Below are positions 10,781-22,200 of a DNA stretch of 64,000 nucleotides, piece by piece. The position numbers were made by a program, and so were the translations under genes. The notes beneath the pieces were generated by a model that was given only the letters and a program-made list of their open reading frames with translations, searched no databases and was not told the origin of the DNA. The first letter of the stretch is position 1; the number at the start of each line of letters is the position of its first letter. This DNA is from Rosa chinensis (lineage: Eukaryota; Streptophyta; Magnoliopsida; Rosales; Rosaceae), in assembly GCF_002994745.2 (NCBI RefSeq), contig NC_037094.1, positions 17,322,001 to 17,386,000 on the forward strand, written 5' to 3'.

Positions 10781-12482
10781 ATGGGAAAGAAGAAATCCAC
10801 CAATACCGAATATGAGGGATCTGGAAAACAAAAGGCCACATGGCCTGATGAGGTTGTAGCTATATTTTGTGATATAGATGTTAAGGAAGTGGCCAAAGGA
10901 AATAGGCCCAGTACGCATTTTGATAAAAAAGGATGGACAAATGTTGTGTTAGCCTTTAAGGAGTTAACCGGAAGGGATTATGATAAAAAGCAATTGAAAA
11001 ATAAATGGGATTCGCTTAAAAATGATTGGAAATTGTGGAGTTCGCTGTTGCATAAGGAAACTGGTATTGGATGGGATCCGGCTAGGAAGACTGTCGATGC
11101 ACCGGCTGAATGGTGGGAAACCAAAATTCTGGTGTGTTTTTTCTTCTTTACTTGTGTTTTAATTTTATTTTTTGTTTTTCTCTAGTATGAGTTCTGTTTT
11201 TAACTTTAGTTTTAAGTACTTGAAGCTGCAAGTATGCAACATTTCCTAAGTTTTTTTTTTTTTTTTTCCGAGTCCAGTTTATGTTTTTAACTAAAGTACT
11301 TGCAGCTGCAGTTCTCCAGTTTATGTTTTTAACTAAAGTACTTGAAGCTGCAAATATGCAGTAGTTCTGCAGCTTTTTTTTCCGACTCCAGTTTTTGTTT
11401 TTAACTTAAGTACTTCAAGCTACAGTTCTCCAGTTTATGTTTTTAACTAAAGTACTTGAAGCTGCAAATATGCAGCAGTTCTGCAACTTTTTTTTCCGAC
11501 TCCAGTTTATGTTTTTAACTAAAGTACTTCAAGCTGCAGTTCTCCAGTTTATGTTTTTAACTAAAGTACTTGAAGCTGCAAATATGCAGCAGTTCTGCAG
11601 CTTTTTTTTTTTCCGACTCCAGTTTCTGTTTTTAACTAAAGTACTTCAAGCTGCAAGTATGCAGCAGTTCTCCAGTTTATGTTTTTAACTAAAGTACTTG
11701 AAGCTGCAAATATGCAGCAGTTCTCCACCTTTTTTTTTCCGACTCCAGTTTCTGTTTTTAACTGAAGTACTTGAAGTTGCAAATATGCAACAGTTCGTAG
11801 TTTTTTAACTTTAGGTTGCTGGAAACCTTTGTGATCTATATTTTGTGATAAGTAACTCCATTATTATCTTCTTATTTTGTAGATCAATCCAGAGTATCGC
11901 AAATTTCGCGAAGTGGGAGTTAGTCCTGACATGATGGCTGTTTATGATAACATGTTCAAGGGTAGCACAGCCCTAGGTAACAATGTCATGATTCCCTCAG
12001 AAACTATAGATATTGAAGAGGTTGTGGAGGATTCTGAGCATAATATTATTTCTGGAGATGATGAAGAGGATTATGAGCAAGGTAATGAATGTAGAGGGAA
12101 AAAGAGAACAAGTGTGGAGCGCCAAACAGAGGCTGATAAAGATAAAAAAGGAAAAGGAGTTATGGGAGGGCCAAAGGGGAAGAAAGAAAAGGTGGGAGGT
12201 GCGGCCAAATTGTCTAAACAAATAGATCGGCTTGTTGATGTAGTCGAGAGTAGGAGTACAGCCACCTCTGTTCGTGATAATGGTACCTCACATGGAACTA
12301 GTATTCAGGAGGTGATGAAAGTTGTAGCAACATTACCAGGAGCGGAAACTGGTACCAAGTTATGGTGGTTTGCAACGGAGCTGTTCTGCTCTCAAGAGAA
12401 GCGAGAGATGTTTTCTATTATGACAGATGTTGATCTCAAGCTCCAGTTTCTGATTCTTAATCAGAAAAAAGATGAAAATTAA
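10781..12482 (+). CDS. Harbinger-associated Myb/SANT-like DNA-binding protein
   Basis: Two exons: 10781-11131 and 11883-12482, with donor GTGTGT and acceptor TTTTGTAG, phase 0, giving about 316 residues. The N-terminal 100 residues form a Myb/SANT-like domain with spaced tryptophans (KATWPDEVVAIFCDI, KKGWTNVVLAFKE, LKNKWDSLKNDWKLW, GIGWDPARKTVDAPAEWW) of the plant type found beside Harbinger transposases. The middle is acidic, then lysine-rich (KRTSVERQ..DKKGKG). A C-terminal motif near FSIMTDVDLKLQFLI follows. In this superfamily the Myb-like protein binds the element ends and brings the transposase into the nucleus. The start ATG follows TTATCTTTAG, suggesting a 5' untranslated intron. The frame is open throughout, so it may be functional. 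Confidence 0.8.
11220..11815 (+). repeat. Minisatellite in the intron of the Myb-like gene
   Basis: Seven or so imperfect units share TTTTTAACTAAAGTACTTGA, AGCTGCAAATATGCAGCAG and a poly-T then CCGACTCCAGTTT module. Units alternate longer and shorter forms, giving a higher-order period of about 100-150 bp. The whole tract lies between the donor at 11132 and the acceptor at 11882, so it would be spliced out. Confidence 0.75.
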
Positions 12483-12816
12483 GTAGGCTGATCCTACTTT
12501 GTAACAAGATGGGTGTTGCTTGTCGTTTAGACCTAAGCTGAGATGCTTTATGTTTTTGTGATTTTCCACCTTTGAAAGATTGTTTGTTGTTAATTGTTAA
12601 TTGTTAATGCTACTTTATTTTACTAAACTTAAAGTGATATTGATGCATCTTGGAACTATTATTACTGATGGCTGTTTGGTTATGTGAATTTGTGTTTGCT
12701 GTGAATTTGTGTTCTGTTTTTATCTTGTTGCTCCAGTACATATACTTGCAAATAGCCATTTTATGTTGTGAAATTTGATGAACAAGTAAATATTGACAGG
12801 AACAGTTGTGTGAAGT

Positions 12817-14185
12817 ATGGATGCTTCTGGAGATGAGGAGGAGATAGATCAAATTATATGTCTATGTGCTCGTCTTATTCAAGTCTATCTCGAAAAGTAC
12901 ATTCAGAAAACTACATCTATGACAAGCTCCCAAACAGGTTACATTTGGTTAATGGAAGTGTTAGAAGGCAATGAAAGTAGGTGTTCTAATCAATTTAGGA
13001 TGGATAAGCAAGTCTTCCTCATGCTTGTAAATTATTTGGAAAAGATATTGAAGGGTTCAAGAAACATGAGTATTGTTGAAATGTTGGCTATGTTTCTCTA
13101 TATTTTGGGACAAGGTCAGACAAATAGGAATACACAAGAACGTTTTCAACGTTCTGGTGAGACGGTTAGTAGGTATTTTGATATAATGTTAGAGATTTTC
13201 TATAATATGGCAAAAGTGCTCATAAAGCCATTGGATCCGGAATTTAGGAGCATCCCACAAGAAATTCTAACTGATTCAAGATACATGCCTCATTTTAAGG
13301 TAAGTATAATGTACTACTCTTTGAATATGTTATCCTTATATAAATGCTTGCCAATTTGCTATTTTCTAGAAAGCCATTTTTTTTTAATTCAAGTCCATTC
13401 GTTACTAATTTGTAGGATTGCATTGGCGCTATTGATGGTGTTCATGTCCAAGCTTCGATATCTCCATGTGATCAAGTGCCATACATTGGAAGAAAAGGGA
13501 TACCCACCCAAAATGTATTGGCTATTTGCAACTTCAACATGCAATTCACATTTGTATGTGTAGGGTGGGAAGGCACCGCCCATGATAGTAGAGTATTCTT
13601 ATCAGCTCTACGCAATCCTCGATCGAATTTTCCTAAACCCCCAAATGGTATTTTATTTTTCCGGAATTACACAAATAATAACTTATTATCTTTTATTTTA
13701 CTAAGATCAATCATTCCTTATAATTTTTAATTTCAGGAAAATACTATGTGGTGGATGCAGGATATCCACAAATGAAGGGTTATTTAGGACCATATAAAGG
13801 TGAGCGGTACCACCTTCCACATTTTCGTAGAGGTGATGAACCGACCGGTCATAAAGAAATATTCAATCATGCACATTCTTCACTAAGGGGCGTTATTGAG
13901 CGCACTTTTGGGATATGGAAAAAGAAATGGAGTATTTTACGTGATATGCCACATTTTCCTTATGAAAAACAAGTGAAGATAGTTATTGCTACTATGGCTC
14001 TTCATAATTACATAAGAAGACATGGTCAACAAGATATTGATTTTGATGAAAGTGGAAATTACTCAAGTGAAGAGACTAGTGAAGAGATGGAGGATAATAA
14101 ACATGATGGAGATGGTTTAGGAAGACAAGAAATGGAGGTGTTAAGAAATGCAATTGCACAAAGTCTAATGAATTCATCTATTTAG
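12817..14185 (+). CDS. PIF/Harbinger DDE transposase (HARBI1-like)
   Basis: Three exons, 12817-13299, 13416-13647 and 13737-14185, all with GT..AG borders (AAGgtaagta, TTTGTAGgatt, AATGgtattt, TTTCAGgaaa), give about 387 residues with no internal stop. Exon 1 carries the helix-rich N-terminal region (GQGQTNRNTQERFQRSGETV). The DDE nuclease residues are all visible: D in DCIGAIDGVHV, D in YYVVDAGYPQ, and E in LRGVIERTFGIWKKKW, plus AHDSRVF between them. It cuts and pastes the element in the nucleus, together with the upstream Myb-like protein on the same strand. The acidic tail (SSEETSEEMEDN) is normal for the family. It appears intact; activity cannot be judged from sequence. Confidence 0.88.
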
Positions 14186-14659
14186 CATTTAGTTGTAATT
14201 TTCAAGTGACTTTAATATATTTTGTGTAATGGTTCCCGTTGAACTATGGTTGGAAAATTAATCCAAATATTCTAGACGAGATTTTGTGTAATAGTAAAAC
14301 ATAATATGCATATTGAAGGGTTTAAAGTAAATCTTTTATTCGGTCCAACCAAGGGTACAAGAATAATACAAGAGATTTTTTTTTTAATTTGGTATGGTTA
14401 CATAATCAAAAAACAAAATTAAATATTTTAGTAGCATATCTGAGCATGTATGACCATTTTGGTAATTATACCCAGCCAAAGCACTTTTGCCTTGCAACTT
14501 ACCAAACACCTAGAAATTGCTTTTGGACCTCACAGCACTTTTAAAAACAGTTTACCAAACACCTCAGCTGCTTCTCCTCACAGCAAGTTCGGAAGTGCTT
14601 CATCTCACAGCAAGTTCGGAAGTGCTTCCCCTCACAGCACAGCAATCCCAAACTAAGCC
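14186..14659. other. Harbinger 3' end and subterminal repeats
   Basis: Non-coding 3' flank of the transposase. A 28-bp direct repeat containing CAGCAAGTTCGGAAGTGCTTC occurs twice at about 14581-14630, just inside the right inverted repeat. The phrase TTACCAAACACCT also appears twice. These are likely protein-binding repeats of the transposon end. Confidence 0.55.
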
Positions 14660-14662
14660 TAA

Positions 14663-17169
14663 GTTTAAACGCTTAATCTATTAAGCAGCAGACTTTCAGA
14701 AAACTAAAGCTCTCAGTCAAACGAACATATATTTACTTTCTTGCTAAAGAGTTGTATACAGTGCTCTCAGAAAATAGAAATTCAATTCGAACTTCTTACC
14801 CATGATTTGACCATTTAAGAGTAGGAATATTCTAAAGCTAAAGGGATGTAATCATGTAAATAATAAGTAAAATGAGTAAGTGCAGAAAGCAGCAGAATAT
14901 ACAAACCAAAGAACACGAAGAAGAGGATGGAACACTTTCTGGTGCCTCAAAATTTTTTTCCCACAATCTGAAATCAAATAACACTGTCAGTCAGATACAC
15001 CTTCGTATACTATTCATCTAAACTATTGCATATTCCATTTTAATAATTTGACAATTCATTAAGTTTTAGAAACTCTTTAACTGATTCTACATGTAATCCT
15101 CTAATTCTTTTTATTATTCAATCAAGCTCCCTTTGTATAGATTATCCAGTCAAGCTCCCTTTCATTGCTTTAAGGGTAATACTGGTAAATACCAAGAATT
15201 AAGTCAAATACAAATTCTCAAAACTTAGATCACTCTATAAAATCGAGCCCTTCTAAACCATAAGCATTTCATACAAATCAAATGTCACCCAAAAGAGCTT
15301 AACAATCATTGAAGCCAAGCTTAAACTCAGAAACGAAGTACTAACGAACCTATGTAGCTTCTCTAAAGGTAACCCAAATGATATGTACACCACCGATCAA
15401 AAGCAACCCAGCTCTGTACCTCCAAAACCAGACAGAGGAATGAGAAATACACGATGGCCAAAAAGAGGAATGAGAAACACGATGGCTATTGGCTATCATG
15501 CACCAAATACCCAGTTCTAAAACGCATACCTCAATCAATTTGTTTTAATATTGTGTGCGTCCTCCTTCAATTCTGAAAAGCTCCAGAATTATCTACTCTT
15601 TCTGCACAAATCAAGCAAACAACCGAAACCAACACATCTCTCTCTCTCTCTCCGAAGAAAATAATCTCTCTTTCTCTATCAATCTCTGGCTGTTTCTACA
15701 TGCACAGCCTCTATTTGTTTCTGCGCAGCAAATAAACGAAGACGCGAGAAGTCCATAATTAGGTGGCGGCTCAGCAGATCAACAGCTGGACTGTGTAATT
15801 ATGCTAAACATGAAAGGGCAAAATTGCCAATCCACTATTCATAAGGAAAACACTCCTTTATATACTAAAGTATAATTCTAGTGGTGAGAAATATCTACTT
15901 ACTCCTAAATTTAGATTAACAAATATGAACTTGTACCTTTGTAAAGTTATTTTTGTAGTTGTAAGCATTTAGTATCCAGAGTTAACTAGAAAAAGAAAAG
16001 TGTGATTTTCAAAATCCTTTTAAGTTATTGTAAAAGCAGATACTGTACAATCCAGATATACCAAGAGCATGTACAGCCTGTTCATTAGCACAGAGATGGA
16101 AATATAAACACACATTATCAGCAAAACTCCATTGTGCATTACAGTGATGCTTATCAGTAAATACTGATCCACTTACACATTGAGAAGGGATCGAAGAGCT
16201 TTTATTTTCAGGAGGGCTACCATTCAACTTGTTGTTTTGAAGAAACCTAAATATGATGGCAGAAAAACACGCCTCAGTACTTGGAGCCTAAGCTGGGGAG
16301 GAATTCAAAGCAATTAAGCAGGAATGCCATATTACTCAATTTCAAAAACCGAAAGGAAAACAGTAATCGTGAAACTGAGACAATCAACGAATAAAATGCC
16401 CACAAAATACAGAAACCTAACAACTTCCACATTAAATCTGAAAGAGAATGCTTACTAAATCGAGCTAGGGTTTAATCCCGAAGCTCTTCCATGCTTCGTG
16501 CTTCAGCCTCTGAAAGTTTACCAATCTCAAAAACCTAGAATCGAGAAAGAGGAATAGAATAACAGAGAGAATAGTTGAAAATTCAATTAGAGCTAAAATC
16601 AAAGACACTCGGGCATCAATTTCATTGTGCAACATAATATTTTACCTTTGAAATTCGGAATTGCTTGCAGAGCACCGACTCAGAGATTCGGTACTACTCA
16701 AAGGCTTGGTTTTCAGATCCGGAGAAAGAGTGACGGCGGCGATGGCGTGGTGCTTCTTGGGCATTATAGTCAACTCCGTTAGCCATCACAGTGATTCCAC
16801 GACCACCATATCTATAGAGTGATTGAGAAAGGAAATAAGAGAGGCGGTTCTGTTCGGGGTGGCCATCCAAGAGGAGACGAAAAAAAGCAGAGAGAGAGAG
16901 GAGGAGAAGAAGATCGAAGAGAGAGCGGCCACACGTCTAGATGACTCGGTTTTTCTTTTCTTTTTTCCTAATAATTCACACGACGGCGTGGCTAAAGTGT
17001 TGCAATTAGTTTTAATTATAAGACGGGAATATTATGTCCGTAGCAGAAACTCAAATATATACTACGGAAAAATAGGGCGTAGCATGCGCCGTCGCAAAAG
17101 GTCAACTTTCGCAATGGAAAATTTTTCCGTTTCAAATTTTCGAAGCAATTGCAATTCTTTTTAGTAGTG
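14663..17169. other. Right arm of the 16-kb CACTA element
   Basis: No gene could be assigned. Three pieces look like captured genic DNA on the minus strand: 15350-15560 (with a local duplication of GAGGAATGAGAAAnACACGATGG), 16009-16227 (open, ends SQCVSGSVF..), and 16640-16805 (GC-richer, with ATGGCTAACGGAGTTGAC read in reverse). A CT-dinucleotide tract sits at 15637-15652. The last 130 bp carry subterminal CCGTCGCAAAAG-type repeats and the inverted terminus. Confidence 0.45.
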
Positions 17170-17172
17170 CGT

Positions 17173-17690
17173 GATCAAATATTTGAGAAACAATGGATGT
17201 CACCAGCATATATTTAATTTAATCATATTGGGACCTAAAACTAGAAGATCCTCGAACCACCATGGAGCGTTAGAAGGTCTTGGCAGGATTGGAGACGGAC
17301 CGACGACAACTAAGGAGGCATGCAGAAATGAATAGACATAGGTTAGGGATGGGGATGAATTCAACCTCACAGCACAAATTGTGATGATCATCACATCACA
17401 AATTGCAATGATCATCTCACTCAGTTCATGTAAGGAGGCATGTAGAAAGGAATAGACATAAGTTAGGGATGGGGATGAATTCAACCTCACAGCACAAATT
17501 GCGATGATCATCTCACTCAATTCATGTCGCATAGCTTACGGATCTCAATCAGTTTCAAAGAGAAAAATAAAGTTAATTTCGCACACGCACTCTTTCTTTA
17601 TCGCTGAATTGATAGAAAGGAAATATAATGAGAAAGGGTTGTCTAGATCACTAAATGTGGATCTCTTAATCAAATTCTTTTAAGATCACA
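17173..17690. repeat. Conserved CBF leader, unit A (resumes after the CACTA insertion)
   Basis: It aligns with 47916-48300 and 60496-60840, and its left half is 1058-1161. Unit A carries a private tandem duplication of about 100 bp (about 17309-17400 and 17432-17525, both with AGACATAnGTTAGGGATGGGG). The minus strand is open for 110 residues in unit A and for diverged lengths in the other units, ending near WWFEDLLVLG. Whether this is a gene relic is unknown. Confidence 0.75.
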
Positions 17691-17693
17691 CGA

Positions 17694-18206
17694 CTTACAT
17701 TAATAATAGTATCACGTGTCAAACACATGTTACGTGGCTACCACATCACACGGTATTCATTCACAATCAAATCCAAACATCTTACACTACTACTAATAGT
17801 ATCACGTGACAAACACCAGTAACGTGGCGGCCACATCGCACAATGTTAAATCACAACCAAATCAAAAACGTGATAATTTCAATAAAAATTTCACGTGCAA
17901 AAACACATTCTTTACTTAGTTTAGTAACACCTGCCAGCTGGCGGGTCCGTTCCCGCCACAGTCCTATCAATTCAAAATAAACCCAAGTACTTTCTCCATC
18001 AATCCAGCAACTTCCCAAACTTAGCCTCACACCGCGTGTTGTCGTGTCCAGTCTACGAATGCACGGGTTCCACATCAAACCTAATGAATATAAGCCCTCC
18101 CACCCGTCGTTTTTGTTTCATAAGCCTTTTCCCCAGAACACAGTCTACTAAGAAAACCAAACTCACACTACCCTCAGCGAAGAAAACCAAACCAGCTCTA
18201 CCTCAG
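17694..18206 (+). promoter_or_regulatory. CBF-A promoter and 5' leader
   Basis: Two tandem copies of a segment of about 90 bp (about 17695-17780 and 17785-17875) each contain TAGTATCACGTG. G-box cores CACGTG occur at 17713-17718, 17813-17818 and 17892-17897. A palindromic E-box CCAGCTGG lies at 17935-17942. CCGCGT at 18032-18037 fits the CAMTA-binding consensus, like the CM2 element of Arabidopsis CBF2. The TATA box GAATATAAG is at 18086-18094. Site functions are inferred from known CBF regulation by CAMTA and bHLH/PIF proteins. Confidence 0.65.
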
Positions 18207-18929
18207 ATGAACTCCAGTTACCAGTTCTCAGACTCCAACCAGCAAAGCCTCGAATCAGTCTCCTCCATCGACAAGCCCGAGTCGTCTTCCTTATCTGACA
18301 CGAGCTTCACGACTCGCCGTTCACCTCATTCCGACGGAGCGGTGATACTTGCTTCGAGCAGGCCGAAGAAGCGTGCCGGTAGGCGAGTGTTCAAGGAGAC
18401 TCGGCACCCGGTCTACCGGGGCGTGAGGCGCAGGAACAATAACAAGTGGGTGTGCGAGGTCAGGGAGCCGAACAAAAAGACCAGAATATGGCTCGGGACG
18501 TACCCAACTCTTGAGATGGCCGCTCGGGCACACGATGTGGCGGCGTTGGCCCTCAGGGGGAAGCAGGCATGCCTCAATTTTGCTGATTCCGTGTGGCGGT
18601 TGCCCATTCCGGCTTCTAAAGACCAGCTCGACATTCGCAGGGCCGCCGCCGAGGCTGCTGAGACATTTCGACCTGAGGAGTTCGGCGGCGTCTCGAGCAG
18701 CTGTGACGACAACGAGAGGGAATATGAGGATGAGAATGTTGAGATGGACAACGAGAAGAAGAATGATGGCTTCTACGAGGATGAAGAGGGGCTCTTCGAC
18801 ATGCCCAGATTGCTGACTAGCATGGCGGAGGGTCCACTGCTCTCTCCGCCACGTCATTACTTGGACAGTATGAACTGGGCAGACGATCAGGTGGACAGCG
18901 AATCAAATTTCAGCTTGTGGAGCTTCTAA
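18207..18929 (+). CDS. DREB1: CBF-A: DREB1/CBF transcription factor (AP2/ERF)
   Basis: Intronless, 240 residues. The first in-frame ATG (18036) lies upstream of the TATA box, so ATG 18207 ([11 protein letters not shown]) is chosen; it matches the starts of the other two copies. Order: Ser-rich N-terminus; nuclear-localisation/CBF signature [16 protein letters not shown] (about 53-68); AP2 domain [18 protein letters not shown] to [11 protein letters not shown] (about 70-127) with the DREB-type Val before CEVRE; then DSVWR, where most CBFs have DSAWR; acidic C-terminal activation region; terminal LWSF. CBFs bind CCGAC (CRT/DRE) sites in the nucleus and switch on cold-acclimation genes. The protein is identical to CBF-B from PKKRAG to the end. 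A possible poly(A) signal AATAAA is at 19114-19119. Confidence 0.95.
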   Translation: MNSSYQFSDSNQQSLESVSSIDKPESSSLSDTSFTTRRSPHSDGAVILASSRPKKRAGRRVFKETRHPVYRGVRRRNNNKWVCEVREPNKKTRIWLGTYPTLEMAARAHDVAALALRGKQACLNFADSVWRLPIPASKDQLDIRRAAAEAAETFRPEEFGGVSSSCDDNEREYEDENVEMDNEKKNDGFYEDEEGLFDMPRLLTSMAEGPLLSPPRHYLDSMNWADDQVDSESNFSLWSF

Positions 18930-19225
18930 GAGAACACGTGTCCGTCATCAAGATTGGACAGGTGTCCAGCTTGCTTTTAAAATTGTATTTTTATTTCTGT
19001 CGATGATTTTTTTATTCATTTTTTTTTTCCACTGAAGCACTTCATATAATGATCTTGGATTTAGTACGTAGGATGATGCACAAATTTTCTAATTGTGAAC
19101 TATTCTTTCCCCCAATAAAATTTGACTTTTGCCTTTTATGGCAAACTATGATGACGTGGGTAAATTTAAAAAATGATGACGTGGGTGATTAGCGATGGAG
19201 GATTCTAGTGGGATATTTTGGTTAG
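18930..19225 (+). other. CBF-A 3' flank, interrupted by copia insertion
   Basis: Nearly identical to 50132-50428 downstream of CBF-B, including CTAAGAGAACACGTGTCC and the AATAAA at 19114. The match stops at GTTAG (19221-19225), the target site of the copia element, and resumes at 25784. Confidence 0.85.
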
Positions 19226-22200
19226 TGTTTTAGGGAATCAGAAATTTAGAGATAATCGCTGTGTATTCTCATTAATAATAGGGGCATTTTTATATAGCGG
19301 ATTACAATGCATAGAGTTAGAATCATACAAGGAAAAATAATTTCTAGATTTTTCTAATTAAACCATATTACCACTAGGTCAAGTAACCTAGAGTTTGGGC
19401 CAAACACAAATAGAGATATCCTTAAACACTCCCCCTTGTGTTGTCCAAACGCGGTGCTTCTCTCGTTGCCTCGTTAAAAACCTTGCTGAGTAACAAAAAT
19501 TCAGTGGGACAAAAATAACCTCGGTCGAAGGGGAAAAAGAGCACAACACACTCTTCATGTTTCGAGGTGAACATGTAGACATCTCCCCCTGATGTCTGCG
19601 CCTCCCCCTGATGACTACGATCATGAGAGTTCAGATAATTTCCGCAAGTCAATTCTTGCCACATGTTTTCTCGAACGTGGATTTGGGTAATGACTTAGTA
19701 AACAAGTCTCCCTCACTGTCCTCAGATTGAACCTAGTTCACTTTGATCTCTAGGAGAGTCTGTTGTTGCTGATTATGCTTGGTGTTATCGCTTTTGATGT
19801 AGCCTTGCCTCATTTGTTCAAAACAAGCAGCATTATCCTAAATGCTCGTAGGCTCATCTGTGGTAGACTTCAAACCACAATTGTTTGAACATGCGTAATT
19901 ATGAATCCAATCCATATTCATTCACGAACCACTTCATGAAGAGCAATGATCTCTGCATTGTTCGAAGATATAGCGATTAGAGTCTATTCTGTAGACCTCC
20001 AAGATGTTACGGTTTTTCCCATGGTGAACACTTGACCGGATTGGGAATGACCTTTGTGTGGGTCAGAGAGATACCCAACATCAGCAAAACCTTCCAAAAC
20101 ACATGTCGTTTTGGGATGGGGATAGTGGACGCAGGCCAGTGTTGGCGGCGTACCTGGTGTGTGATGGGTCCGAATCCATCATCTCTTTATAGGGATAAAA
20201 CAAGCCTATATCAATCATACATCTTAAATATCGAAAGATATCTATTACACCAATCCAATGGCGTCGCGTTGGCGCAGAGCTATATCTAGCTAACAAGTTC
20301 ACAACATATGAGATGTCCGGTCTTGTTCATTGGGATAAGTACAATAATGCGCCTATTGTACTAAGTAAGGCACTTCTGCCTCTACCACATCTTCGTCATC
20401 ATCCTTTCGACGAAGAGGATCCTTTTCAGGATCAAGACTATGGAAGATCATGGGGGTGCTTGAAGGCTTGACCTTGTCAAAATGCCTAAGCATCTATCGA
20501 CACGATGCTCAAGTTCTAAACCGAGACATAATCGTGTTCTCCCAAAATCATTCATCTCAATCTTCGGATTTTAAGTGTTCAGCGGTTTCCCTTAACTCTT
20601 TAAGGACTTCTATTGAAGATCATGTCCAACATGAACCGCGATAGAATCCGAAACTTGTTTTGGAAATGCGTGGGCATATCCCCTCCCAATCAAGTAGTCA
20701 TTTTAGCGAGCGTTTCAACCTCTTTGTAAATGCGCTCCATGGTCTAGAGCCATTTGACTTGGGTAAATGAAGTTCACCATGAACCTTCATGTATATTCCG
20801 TATCTAGATCCCTATAGAGATACGTAGTGACCACATTTGTAAGCTGCATGTTCATTTATTCGGAAACTACCAAACTGACAGAGTAGTGGAGTGCAATGAC
20901 ATCCATTACGAGAGAATATGTCTCATCGTAGTCGATTCCAGGGCGTTTTGTGAGAAGTCTTGTGCCATAAGGCGAGATTACCATCTCTTTTTCTCACTAC
21001 GCTTTCTAATGAAGACTCATTAGTCAACAGGTTTTATGTTAGGAGGTGTTGGCATCACTGGCTCAAAAATCATCCTCTTCGTTAGAGAATCTAACTTAAC
21101 CTGGATCACATCTTTCCATTTAGGCCAAATCTCTCTACATTGGCATTCATTCATCAACGGAGAGTGGTTCGATATCATTAGACTCAACAAACTCATGCGC
21201 AACTACATCATCAATTATAATGGAGTTTCTATCCCACGTCTCATGTACACTAGTGTAAGTTTCATAGAGCTCTATATTCTCAAGAATAGGTTCTGACGTT
21301 GAGGCGTCCCCCAACGATAACCATAACCCGGAAGATACTCATGAGACAGATTTTGAGTCTTGATGATCAAAGGATTGGAATGTGCCAAAGTATCCTTCGA
21401 ACCCACGGGCCTCCCACGCATCCTAGCTGGGGCCATGGCCTGTAACGCCAGAATGCCACTCTTTTTGGCTTTGGCGCCATGCCTACCTCCTTGTAGGGTG
21501 GCGCTACATCCTCTCGTAGGGACGTCCTTCCCTGCAGGCATGTTTGCAGCATATTTGTGTGATCTTGTCACTGTAATACGGATCGAGATGAGACATAGTG
21601 GGGACAGGCCACGATAATTTCTGTGGTTCCTGCTGAACATCCGTGTTCTTGTCTCCCCTAACGACAGGAAGACTATCTCATCAAAGTGACAACCCGCAAA
21701 TCTAGCGGTAATGAGATCGCCTTGCAAGGACATTAAGTGGCGGACGATTGTTGGAGTCTCAAATCCAACTGAATGGCCCATTCGTCTATAAGGACCTATC
21801 ATAGTGCGCTGTGGCAGCGCAATGGACACATAAATGGCTCACTCAAATGTGCGTAAGTACAAAATACGTGTACCCAGTCACTAGCTGTAACGCAGAGGTA
21901 CATTGAGTGGCGGTAGGTCGTAGACGAATTAGCATAGCTGCATGGATATTGCATCACCTCAAGTGGATGTAAGAAGATTGGTGCGCATTACCAATGTTCG
22001 GACTACCATCGTAGAAGTTTCCGCGAGACCAATTGGGTGTGTTCATGGGAATATAATATCCAACATTAGTCCTAATGCAATAACCATCGAAAGTCTTCGA
22101 TGTAAACACTCTAGCACAGTCAAATCCAATTGACTGAATAGGATGATCTGGGGAGTGAGCCCGTTGTCATATGATATGTGCTAGGAGTGTAGCATAAGCA

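Larger units (their letters stand above)
5675..14659 (+). mobile_element. PIF/Harbinger transposon, probably autonomous, nested in the CACTA element
   Basis: The left end GGCTTAGTTTGGCATTGCTT and the right end (inverse: GGCTTAGTTTGGGATTGCTG) form terminal inverted repeats. TAA flanks both ends (5672-5674 and 14660-14662), the trinucleotide duplication typical of PIF/Harbinger. Both subterminal regions repeat GGTGTTTGGTAAA. Inside, on one strand, are the two genes the superfamily needs: a Myb/SANT-like protein and a DDE transposase, both with open exons. The left 5 kb is mostly intron or leader, swollen by a solo LTR (7270-8531) and an LTR-like block (about 9050-10630). Confidence 0.9.
1162..17169. 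mobile_element. 16-kb CACTA (En/Spm-like) element carrying captured and nested DNA
   Basis: The left end CACTACTAAAGACAATTGC mirrors the right end (inverse: CACTACTAAAAAGAATTGC). CGT precedes it at 1159-1161 and follows it at 17170-17172, a perfect 3-bp target duplication. The other two array units show the empty site, accCGTgatcaaat, at 47911-47920 and 60491-60500. Both ends carry repeats around TTTGCGACGG, typical of plant CACTA subterminal regions. I found no CACTA transposase, so it is non-autonomous. Its cargo is a receptor-kinase fragment on the minus strand and a nested Harbinger transposon that explains 9 kb of its length. Confidence 0.92.

Noticed and set aside
18036..18206. N-terminal extension of CBF-A from an upstream in-frame ATG (also 49304 and 61493 for B and C)
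   Set aside because: The CBF-A and CBF-B upstream ATGs lie before or inside the TATA box, the CBF-C one is too close behind it, and the extensions are not alike among the three copies.
18321..18857. Long antisense open frames (178 and 112 residues) over CBF-A, repeated over CBF-B (49523-50059) and partly over CBF-C
   Set aside because: They are the mirror of a GC-rich conserved coding region; they vary with CBF codon changes and have no domain or promoter.
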